From Achromobacter dolens (lineage in GTDB: Bacteria > Pseudomonadota > Gammaproteobacteria > Burkholderiales > Burkholderiaceae_B), in contig NZ_CADIJW010000039.1 in NCBI RefSeq assembly GCF_902859745.1, positions 1 to 52,481 of the forward strand: DNA of 52,481 nucleotides. The letters run 5' to 3'. Of the stretch, positions 40,588 to 49,317 are shown piece after piece; positions within the stretch are counted from its first letter, which is position 1; each line of letters opens with the position of its first letter. The notes below the pieces were generated by a model. It saw only the letters and a list, made by a program, of their open reading frames with translations, did not search any database and was not told the origin of the DNA. The position numbers and the translations under genes are program-made.

Positions 40588-41751
40588 ATGCGTTTCATCA
40601 CTTCCCTCGTTGCCGCCGCCGCGTTGGTTCCGGCACTGGCGCACGCCGACCCGGTCAAGGTCGGCATCGCGAATGACATTTCCGGCCCGTTCTCGGCCCT
40701 GGGCGCCGAAGCCCGCGACGGCTTCAACCTGGCCATCAAACAACTGGGCAGCAAGCTGGGCGGCCAGCCCGCCGAGTTCCTGCAGACCGACATGGGCGGC
40801 AACCCGGACCAGGCCCGCCAACTGGTGACGCGCTACATCCAGCGCGACAAGGTCGATTTCTTCACCGGCCCGATCGGCTCGAACGTGGCGCTGGCCGTCG
40901 GCCCCGCGCTGTTCGCCGCCAAGGTGCCGTACCTGTCGAACAACCCGGGCCCCAGCCAGTTCGCCGGCGCCCAATGCAACAACTACTGGTTCGGTTCGTC
41001 CTACCAGAACGACGCCTTCCACGAAGCCGCCGGCAAGGTCGCGGCCGACCGCGGCTTCAAGAAGATGTTCATCATGGCCCCGGACTACCCGGCCGGCAAG
41101 GATGCGTTGGCCGGCTTCAAGCGTGGCTACAAGACCGCCCCGGGCGACGAGGTCTACACCAAGCTCGGCCAGATCGACTACGCCGCCGAAATCGCCCAGA
41201 TCCGCGCCGCCAAGCCGGACGCGGTCTATATCTTCCTGCCGGGCGGCATGGGCATCAACTTCGTCAAGCAGTTCGTGTCGGCCGGCCTGTCGCAGAGCGT
41301 CAAGCTGATCGGCCCGGGCTTCTCGGCCGACGAGGACGTGATCCAGGCCGTGGGCGAGCCGATGCTGGGCATGTACAACACGGCGCAGTGGGCGCATGAC
41401 CTGGACGTGCCGCAGAACAAGGCCTTCGTCGAGGCCTTCCGCAAGGAATACAACGGCCGCTACCCGTCGGTCTACGCCGCCCAGGCCTACGACGTCATCA
41501 TGGCCATGGACGCCGCCGTCAAGCAGGCCGGCGGCAAGGCCTCCGACCGCGAGGCCATCGTCAAGGCGCTGGCCAAGGCCGACTATCCCTCGGTGCGCGG
41601 CAGCTACACCTACGGCAAGAACCACTACCCGATCCAGGCCTACTACCTGCGCGTGGTCGACAAGGACGCCAACGGCCGCATCACCAACAAGCTGGTGGGC
41701 AAGGTGTTCGACAAGTACCAGGACGTCTACGTCGGCGACTGCAAACTATAA
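40588..41751 (+). CDS. ABC transporter substrate-binding protein (LivK-like)
   Basis: The 387-residue type I binding protein has a signal peptide (MRFITSLVAAAALVPALAHA), then DPVKVGIANDISGPFSALG. Asn/Gly-rich lobes follow and it ends VGDCKL. ATG 40588 follows CACGGAG; the longer upstream frame is antisense filler. It begins the importer operon with both permeases and both ATPases downstream. It is a homologue of the orphan binding protein at 2491-3666. The substrate is not clear: branched-chain amino acids in the classical family, aromatic acids in several close relatives. Confidence 0.93.
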   Translation: MRFITSLVAAAALVPALAHADPVKVGIANDISGPFSALGAEARDGFNLAIKQLGSKLGGQPAEFLQTDMGGNPDQARQLVTRYIQRDKVDFFTGPIGSNVALAVGPALFAAKVPYLSNNPGPSQFAGAQCNNYWFGSSYQNDAFHEAAGKVAADRGFKKMFIMAPDYPAGKDALAGFKRGYKTAPGDEVYTKLGQIDYAAEIAQIRAAKPDAVYIFLPGGMGINFVKQFVSAGLSQSVKLIGPGFSADEDVIQAVGEPMLGMYNTAQWAHDLDVPQNKAFVEAFRKEYNGRYPSVYAAQAYDVIMAMDAAVKQAGGKASDREAIVKALAKADYPSVRGSYTYGKNHYPIQAYYLRVVDKDANGRITNKLVGKVFDKYQDVYVGDCKL

Positions 41752-41761
41752 AAGGCGGCGG

Positions 41762-41888
41762 GACGCGTAAAGCGTCGCGGCTACACAATGTAGCCTGGCC
41801 CCGCGGGGTCGCACGGATCCGGCTTCGCCGGTCCGTCGCGACGCCCCCTTGAGGGGGAAGCGCGCAGCGCTCCGGGGGTGGGCCCACC
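41762..41888. repeat. Cluster of six inverted repeats between livK and livH
   Basis: In 127 bases there are the following stems. GACGC/GCGTC (41762-41776). GGCTACA/TGTAGCC (41779-41795). The palindrome CCCCGCGGGG (41799-41808). A 10-bp stem with one bulge (41813-41836). CCCCC/GGGGG around TTGA (41844-41857). The palindrome GGTGGGCCCACC (41877-41888). It has the look of a REP-like mobile repeat and could protect livK mRNA or reduce read-through to livH. Confidence 0.65.
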
Positions 41889-41901
41889 AGGGGATTTATT
41901 C

Positions 41902-42822
41902 ATGACGTTCACGCTCATCGTCGAGCAATTGCTGAACGGTCTGCAGTTTGGGTTGATGTTGTTTCTGATCGCGGCCGGGCTGACCCTGGTGTTCGGCATC
42001 ATGGACATCATGAATCTGGCGCACGGCTCGCTCTATATGGCAGGCGCCTATGTCGCCGCCGAAACCATGCAGCGCACGGGTTCCTTCACCGCCGCCGTGC
42101 TGGTGGCCGCCGTCGCCACCGGCCTGGTCGGGGTGGCGCTGGAACTGACGCTGATCCGCCGCCTGGCGCTGCGCGACCACCTGGCACAGGTGCTGGGCAC
42201 CTACGCCGTCATCCTCATCGCCAATGACCTGGTCAAGATGATCTGGGGCCCGGCCCCGGTCATGCTGAACATGCCGGCGCTGCTGTCCGGGCCGGTGCGC
42301 CTGCTGCCCGACCTGCTGTATCCGGCCTACCGCCTGATGATCATCGTCTTCGGCGTGGCCTCGGCCGTCGGGCTGTACTGGTTCGTGACGCGCACCCGCG
42401 CCGGCGTGCTGGTGCGGGCCGGCGCCTCGAACCGGCAGATGGCCACCCTGATGGGCGTGCGCGTGCCGCTGCTGTTCCTGGGCGTGTTCGTGCTGGGCGC
42501 CATGCTGGCGGCCGTGGCCGGCGCGCTGCTGGGCCCGATCACCTCGGTGCAGGTCGGCATGGGCGAGGAAATCCTGATCCTGGTGCTGGTGTGCATCGTC
42601 ATCGGCGGCATCGGCTCGATCCGCGGCGCCTTCGTCGGCGCGCTGCTGGTGGGCATGGTCGATACCGCCGGGCGGGCCTTCCTGCCGATGCTGCTGCGCC
42701 AGGTGTTCTCGCCGGCCGTTGCGTCCAGCGTCGGCCCGACGCTGGCGGCCATTGCCATCTACGTGCTGATGGCGGCGGTCCTGGTGTTCCGGCCTTCCGG
42801 CCTGTTTCCGGCGCGAGGCTGA
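41902..42822 (+). CDS. Branched-chain/aromatic-type ABC transporter permease (LivH-like)
   Basis: The 306-residue polytopic protein (TLIVEQLLNGLQFGLMLFLI, AAGLTLVFGIMDIMNLAHGS, later IVIGGIGSIRGAFVGALLVG, the EAA-like loop) is typical of LivH inner-membrane permeases. ATG 41902 was chosen with an AGGGGATT site; an in-frame GTG at 41878 sits in the hairpin cluster. It follows the binding-protein gene by 150 bases that hold the inverted-repeat cluster. The stop overlaps the next ATG. Confidence 0.93.
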   Translation: MTFTLIVEQLLNGLQFGLMLFLIAAGLTLVFGIMDIMNLAHGSLYMAGAYVAAETMQRTGSFTAAVLVAAVATGLVGVALELTLIRRLALRDHLAQVLGTYAVILIANDLVKMIWGPAPVMLNMPALLSGPVRLLPDLLYPAYRLMIIVFGVASAVGLYWFVTRTRAGVLVRAGASNRQMATLMGVRVPLLFLGVFVLGAMLAAVAGALLGPITSVQVGMGEEILILVLVCIVIGGIGSIRGAFVGALLVGMVDTAGRAFLPMLLRQVFSPAVASSVGPTLAAIAIYVLMAAVLVFRPSGLFPARG

Positions 42823-43786
42823 TGATGCGGACCTCTTCGATGCTCTGGACCCTGGCCCTTTTGGCCGCGCTGGCGGCGTTCCCGCTGGTGGCGCCCGCGC
42901 TGGGCCTGGATTTCTATATCTCCTTCGTGCGGCGCGTGCTGATCTACGCGCTGGCCGCCACCAGCCTGAACCTGATCCTGGGCTACGGCGGCATGGTGGC
43001 GCTGGGCCACGCGGCTTTCTTCGGCGCCGGCGCCTACGCGGTCGGCATCCTGGCGATGTCGGGCGTGAGTTCGGCGCTGGTGTCGTGGCCGGTGGCGATG
43101 CTGCTGGCGGCGCTGCTGGCCTTCATCACCGGCGCGATCTCGCTGCGCACGCGCGGCGTGTACTTCATCATGATCACGCTGGCGTTCGCGCAGATGCTGT
43201 TCTACATCTTCATCTCGCTGCGCCAGTACGGCGGCGAGGACGGGCTGAACCTGCCGGGCTACTCCACGTTGCCGGGCATCGACCTGGCCAACGACGTGGC
43301 GTTCTATTACCTGGTGCTGGCGATCTTCGCCGTGATGATGTGGCTGTTCGGGCGGGTGACGCTGTCGCGCTTCGGCACCGCGCTGCAGGGCATCCGCGAA
43401 AACGAATCGCGCATGGAATCCATGGGCTACCCGGTCTACCGCATCAAGCTCACCGCCTTCACGCTGAGCGGCGCCGTGGCCGGGCTGGCCGGCGCGCTGC
43501 TGGCCAACCACAACTTGTTCATCTCGCCCAGCCTGATGCATTGGACCCAGTCGGCCAACCTGCTGATCATGGTGCTGGTGGGCGGCATCGGCCTGCGTTA
43601 TGGCGGCGTGGCCGGCGCGGTGGTGATGCTGGTGCTGGAAGAAGTGCTGCGCCAGTGGACCGAATACTGGCACCTGCCCCTGGGCGTGCTGCTGCTGTGC
43701 GTGGTGTTCGGCGCGCCGCGCGGCCTGGTGGGCCTGTTCGGCCCGCTGTTCGGCGGCCGTGCCGCGCAAACCGGCAAGGCGGGATC

Positions 43787-43790
<4 letters not shown>
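42822..43790 (+). CDS. Branched-chain/aromatic-type ABC transporter permease (LivM-like)
   Basis: The 322-residue permease has LNLILGYGGMVALGHAAFFG near its start, SLRTRGVYFIMITLAFAQML, and RENESRMESMGYPVYRIKL, the cytoplasmic loop that contacts the ATPase. The end matches LivM. It starts at ATG 42822 (TGATGATG overlap with the LivH-like gene; ATG 42825 is a second choice). It forms the heterodimeric channel with the LivH-like protein. The stop overlaps the next ATG (ATGA). Confidence 0.93.
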
Positions 43791-45291
<1,501 letters not shown>

Positions 45292-45303
45292 CGCGAAAGC
45301 CGC

Positions 45304-45332
45304 AATCCCGGCGCGGAGCGCGGATTTTCTTT
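45304..45332 (+). terminator. Rho-independent terminator of the importer operon
   Basis: AATCC and GCGC (45304-45314, with a 2-base bulge) pair with GCGC and GGATT (45318-45326) around GGA, followed by TTCTTTC. It starts 13 bases after the stop codon of the last importer gene. Confidence 0.7.
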
Positions 45333-45348
45333 CAATATAAAACGCAAC

Positions 45349-45409
45349 AAACACGCGGTTTGCGGGGCAGGGCCTGAATTAGGCTGACCTTTGGCAAATC
45401 CGCGTGTTT
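45349..45409. repeat. Long inverted repeat upstream of siaA
   Basis: Positions 45349-45363 and 45394-45409 are reverse-complementary over 15 bp with a single 1-base bulge, separated by 30 bases. It lies 100-160 bases before siaA, just upstream of a putative promoter. It could be a regulator site, a second terminator or a transposon-end relic. Confidence 0.6.
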
Positions 45410-45416
45410 ACGCCTG

Positions 45417-45445
45417 TTTCAATTCATCTCGTGGTTCTCTACACT
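45417..45445 (+). promoter_or_regulatory. Putative sigma-70 promoter of siaABCD
   Basis: TTTCAA (45417-45422) and TACACT (45440-45445) at 17-base spacing lie 64-92 bases before the siaA start. The match is fair and not tested. Confidence 0.4.
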
Positions 45446-45508
45446 TAGCGCGCCGTGCGTACCGCGTGGATGCGTCACGTCTTATCAAGCTGTCAGGGAA
45501 GACTTCGC

Positions 45509-47503
45509 ATGGCGAAATGGGGTTTGCGCAAAAAATCATTGATGGCGCTGTTGCTGGCGTGCCTGGTCGCGCTGGCGCCAGCCGCGCTGATCGGCTGGCA
45601 GGTGCTGGACGGGGTTCGCGACCACTTTGGCCGCGCCTTCGCCGACAACTTCACGCAATTGAACCGCCAGCGCATCCTGGCGCCGGTGTCGCGCGAGCTG
45701 GCGCTGTCGCAGCGGCTGGCCGACAGCGAGGTCACGCGCCGCTGGCTGCGCAACGAAAGCGATCCGGCCGCGCGCGAACTGTTCTTCCGCGAGGCCGACG
45801 GCTACCGGCGCGACCTGCTGGGCCGCGCCTATTTCATCGCCAGCGCCGCCACCGGCCACTATTACTTCAATGACGACCAGCCGCTGTCGGAGGCGCCGCG
45901 CTACACGCTCAGCCGCGACGCGGCCGACGATGGCTGGTTCTACAACTCGCTCAAGGCGAGCGCGCGCTACAACATCAACGTCAATCCGGACCTCAAGCTC
46001 AAGACCACCCGGGTCTGGATCAACGTGCAGGTGCGCGACGGCGACAAGGTCATCGGCCTGACCGGCGCGGGCCTGGACGTGGGCGGTTTCCTGCGCGACT
46101 TCGTCAACAGCGGCCAGCCGGGCGTCACCCCCATCATCGTCGACGAGGAAGGCGCCATCCAGGCGCACATGGATGCGGCGCTGATCGCCTACAACTCCGG
46201 AGCCAGCGGCACGGAAGGGGCCAACGGTCGAGGCATGGTGTTCAACCTGTTCGACGCCGGCAGCGGCCGCGACGAGCTGCGCTCGGCGCTGCACGCCGCC
46301 CAGGCCGATCCTCAATCGGTGCAGACCGCCTGGGTCGCGATCGACGGCGTGCGCCAACTGGTGTCGGTGGCCTACATGCCCGAACTGCACTGGCACGTGC
46401 TGACGGTGGTCGACCTGGGCGCGGCCCGGGTGCTGGACACCGACTGGCTGTGGCCGGCCGCGATCGGCCTGGTGCTGCTGTTCGCGGCCCTGCTGCTGTG
46501 TTTCGGCTACGCCATCGAGCGCCTGATGCTGCGGCCGCTGCGCCGCCTGCAGCAATCGGCCCGCGCCATCGCCAACGGCAGCTACGACGTGCGCCTGCCG
46601 CCGGGCGGCCAGGACGAGATCGGCGACCTGAGCCGCGCCTTCGGCGTCATGGCCGACAAGGTGCGCCAGCACACCGCCGAACTGGAAAGCAAGGTGCGCG
46701 AGCGCACCTCCGAGCTGGAGGATGCCAACCGCGCGATGGCCGCCGCGCACAAGAAGATCGGCGATTCCATCGACTACGCCAGCCTGATCCAGCGCGCCAT
46801 CCTGCCAGACCGCCAGTTGACCCAGTCGCTCGGCGCCCACCACTTCGTGCTGTGGAAGCCGCGCGACGTGGTCGGCGGCGATTTCTACGTGTTCCGCTCG
46901 GACGGCCCGAACTGCCTGCTGGGCATCATGGACTGCGCCGGCCACGGCGTGCCGGGCGCCCTGATGACCATGCTGGCGCGCGCCGCCATCGACCTGGCCA
47001 TCACCGAAGCCGGCCCTGCCGACCCCGCCGGGATCCTGGCGCGCACCGACGGCGCCATCCGCGCCATGCTTGCCGATGCGCAACTGCCGCGGGCTCTGGC
47101 GACCAACACCGACGCGGGGCTGGTATATATTGACCGCCAATCCGGCATGTTGCGTTATGCCGGGGCCAAGATCAGCCTGTTTGCCAGCAACGGCGAAACC
47201 CTGCGCGAGGTGCCCGGGGGCAAGCGCGCGCTGGGCGACAAGCGGACCGGGGCCTACCAGAATATCGAGTTGCGCATGGAGCCGGGCTGGACTTACTACC
47301 TGGCGACCGACGGCTTCCTGGACCAGGCCGGCGGCGAGCATGGTTTCGGCTTTGGCAACACGCGTTTCGCCGAAATGCTCAAGAGACACGCGCGGCGGCC
47401 GTTAACTGACCAGGCGGCCGCGTTTACCGAGGCCCTGGCTCGCTACCAGGGCGAACGGCCGCAGCGCGACGACATTACCTTGCTGTCTTTCCGTTTCGAA
47501 TAA
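45509..47503 (+). CDS. siaA: SiaA-like membrane sensor PP2C-type phosphatase
   Basis: The 664-residue protein has TM1 (about 11-31), a periplasmic Cache-like sensor (about 32-312), TM2 (315-336), a HAMP domain (about 337-390), a short coiled coil, and a PP2C/SpoIIE phosphatase (420-664). Metal ligands are visible in VVGGDFYVF (Asp458), IMDCAGHGVPGA (Asp475), YLATDGFLDQ and RDDITLLSF. In Pseudomonas, SiaA dephosphorylates SiaC and thereby activates the cyclase SiaD. ATG 45509 follows AGGGAAG; an earlier ATG at 45455 has no such site. It is the first gene of siaABCD. Confidence 0.92.
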   Translation: MAKWGLRKKSLMALLLACLVALAPAALIGWQVLDGVRDHFGRAFADNFTQLNRQRILAPVSRELALSQRLADSEVTRRWLRNESDPAARELFFREADGYRRDLLGRAYFIASAATGHYYFNDDQPLSEAPRYTLSRDAADDGWFYNSLKASARYNINVNPDLKLKTTRVWINVQVRDGDKVIGLTGAGLDVGGFLRDFVNSGQPGVTPIIVDEEGAIQAHMDAALIAYNSGASGTEGANGRGMVFNLFDAGSGRDELRSALHAAQADPQSVQTAWVAIDGVRQLVSVAYMPELHWHVLTVVDLGAARVLDTDWLWPAAIGLVLLFAALLLCFGYAIERLMLRPLRRLQQSARAIANGSYDVRLPPGGQDEIGDLSRAFGVMADKVRQHTAELESKVRERTSELEDANRAMAAAHKKIGDSIDYASLIQRAILPDRQLTQSLGAHHFVLWKPRDVVGGDFYVFRSDGPNCLLGIMDCAGHGVPGALMTMLARAAIDLAITEAGPADPAGILARTDGAIRAMLADAQLPRALATNTDAGLVYIDRQSGMLRYAGAKISLFASNGETLREVPGGKRALGDKRTGAYQNIELRMEPGWTYYLATDGFLDQAGGEHGFGFGNTRFAEMLKRHARRPLTDQAAAFTEALARYQGERPQRDDITLLSFRFE

Positions 47504-47526
47504 TCGTTATCAGGGCGGTAACTCCC

Positions 47527-48066
47527 ATGAATGCCTCCGATCTCTACGCATTGGGCGAGCGGTTCGACCAGAATCGCACGCTGTTGTGCTTCAACGGGCC
47601 GATCTCCCGCAGCCTGATCGAGGAAATTGGCAACGCGCTGAAGAACTACCTGAATGCCGAGCATGCCCGGCCGGCGGAGGCCATGGACGTGTTCTCGGTC
47701 TACATCGAGATGATCCAGAACATCCGCCAGTACGCCGCGCAGAACGGCGACACGGACGCCGCCGCCACCGTGGTCATCGGGCGCCGCGACGAGAGCCGCT
47801 ACGTGGTGTCGGCCGGCAACCTGGTCAAGGCCGAGGATGGCCGCAGCCTGGTGGCCCGCATCCAGCGGCTGGCCGGGCTGGACAAGGCCGCCCTGAAGGC
47901 GGAGTACAAGACCCAGTTGCACAAGCCCCGCACCCCCGGCGTGGCCTCCGGCGCCGGCCTGGGACTGATCGATATCGCGCGTCGGGCCGGCGCGCCGCTG
48001 GAGGCCAGCCTGACGCCCGCCGCGGGCGAGGGCCGGGCGTTCTTCAGCCTGAGCGTCGTGATCTGA
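47527..48066 (+). CDS. siaB: SiaB-like protein kinase
   Basis: The 179-residue HATPase-like serine/threonine kinase has the N-box MIQNIRQYAAQNG and the glycine box GVASGAGLGLIDIARR. It opposes SiaA by phosphorylating SiaC at Thr68 in Pseudomonas. It follows siaA by 23 bases and precedes siaC by 38. Size and order match the Pseudomonas operon. ATG 47527 follows AGGGCGGT. Confidence 0.9.
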   Translation: MNASDLYALGERFDQNRTLLCFNGPISRSLIEEIGNALKNYLNAEHARPAEAMDVFSVYIEMIQNIRQYAAQNGDTDAAATVVIGRRDESRYVVSAGNLVKAEDGRSLVARIQRLAGLDKAALKAEYKTQLHKPRTPGVASGAGLGLIDIARRAGAPLEASLTPAAGEGRAFFSLSVVI

Positions 48067-48104
48067 CCGCCGCCCCTGAGCCTTAGACCTTTTCGGAGTT
48101 ACTG

Positions 48105-48482
48105 ATGAAAGACCTGAATATCGCGGGGACCCAGTCCACGCCCGCCATCACCGCGGACGCCGCCGCCGGCGTGCTGGCGATGCGCGGCGACTCCTACCCC
48201 GAGAATTCGTTCGAGCTGTTCGGTCCGGTGATCGAGTGGGTCGAGGCCTACCTGCTCAGCAGCGCCGCGCCGCTGAATCTGGAACTCGAATTGCTCTACC
48301 TGAACACCAGCAGCATCAAGTCCGTCATGGACATCTTCGACTTGCTGGAGGCCGCCCACGGCAAGGGCCGCAGCGTCAGCGTCACCTGGTTCTACGACAT
48401 GCGCAACGAGCGCGTCGGCGAGCTGGCCGAGGAATTCAAGGAAGACTGCACCTTCCCGTTCTCGGTCGTCGGCCGCCAATGA
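48105..48482 (+). CDS. siaC: SiaC-like regulatory phosphoprotein (DUF1987)
   Basis: The 125-residue protein has the DUF1987 pattern NSFELFGPVIEWVEAYL and LELELLYLNTSSIKSVMDIF. The Thr of LNTSSIKS is residue 68, the same number as the phosphosite of Pseudomonas SiaC. Unphosphorylated SiaC binds and activates the diguanylate cyclase SiaD. It sits between kinase and cyclase genes; its stop overlaps siaD by ATGA. ATG 48105 has a CGGAG site. Confidence 0.93.
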   Translation: MKDLNIAGTQSTPAITADAAAGVLAMRGDSYPENSFELFGPVIEWVEAYLLSSAAPLNLELELLYLNTSSIKSVMDIFDLLEAAHGKGRSVSVTWFYDMRNERVGELAEEFKEDCTFPFSVVGRQ

Positions 48483-49276
48483 AGGCCGGCAACGCCGAGC
48501 TGGATGACCGCATCGCCGGCCTGCTGGCGGATCCGGCGTACGCCGGGCATCCGTTGCGCGAGGCGTTGCAGGATCTGTGGCGGCACACCGCCGAACAGAT
48601 GGCGCGGATCGAGCGCGTCACGCACTTGTCGGACGCCTACCAGTCCATGGCGCACCAACGCGAAATGGGCCTGTGCGAGCAGTTCGACCGCCAACTGCGG
48701 CGGCTGGCGCGCATCGCGCGCATCTCGGATCACTACCAGAGCATGATGCGCGACCTCAATGCCACGCTGGAGGAAACCTCGCGCCGCGATCCGCTGACCG
48801 GCCTGCTCAACCGCCGCGCCTTGATGGAAATGATCAAGCAGGAGGTCCAGCGCGCCGCCCGCGGCGGCCAGGCCTTTGTGGTGGCCATGCTCGACGTCGA
48901 CCATTTCAAGTCCGTCAACGACCGCTACGGTCACGAGATCGGCGACCGCGCCCTGGTCGAGCTGGCTGGCGCCATGCGCCGCAGCGTGCGCGAGTACGAC
49001 CTGTGCGGCCGTTGGGGCGGCGAAGAGTTCCTGGTGCTGCTGCCCGCGACCCCGCCGGAAACGGCGCAGGGCGTGATGGACCGGCTGGTCGGCGCGGTGC
49101 GCGGCCTGGCCCTGGATGTCGGCGCCGACGTGTTGCGCCTGACCGTCAGCATCGGCATGGCCTGTCACCAGCTCGGAGAAACCTTTTCAGAAACGCTCAG
49201 CAGGGCGGACCAGGCGTTGTACCTGGCCAAACAGGATGGACGCGACCGTGTCGCACTTGGTTTCCCCCGGCCCTGA
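48479..49276 (+). CDS. siaD: SiaD-like diguanylate cyclase
   Basis: The 265-residue protein has an N-terminal helical region (about 1-98) containing the SiaC-binding stalk in relatives, then a GGDEF domain. The active-site motif is GGEEF (180-184), and an inhibitory RxxD (REYD, 171-174) lies five residues before it. Both indicate an active, product-inhibited cyclase making c-di-GMP. It is translationally coupled to siaC. No membrane segment. Confidence 0.94.
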   Translation: MKAGNAELDDRIAGLLADPAYAGHPLREALQDLWRHTAEQMARIERVTHLSDAYQSMAHQREMGLCEQFDRQLRRLARIARISDHYQSMMRDLNATLEETSRRDPLTGLLNRRALMEMIKQEVQRAARGGQAFVVAMLDVDHFKSVNDRYGHEIGDRALVELAGAMRRSVREYDLCGRWGGEEFLVLLPATPPETAQGVMDRLVGAVRGLALDVGADVLRLTVSIGMACHQLGETFSETLSRADQALYLAKQDGRDRVALGFPRP

Positions 49277-49317
49277 AATGAACCCGGAATCGCTGTTTTT
49301 CCGGTATGGAGCCCCTT

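Noticed and set aside
41762-41888. CRISPR array
   Set aside because: The inverted repeats are all different from each other with no regular spacers.
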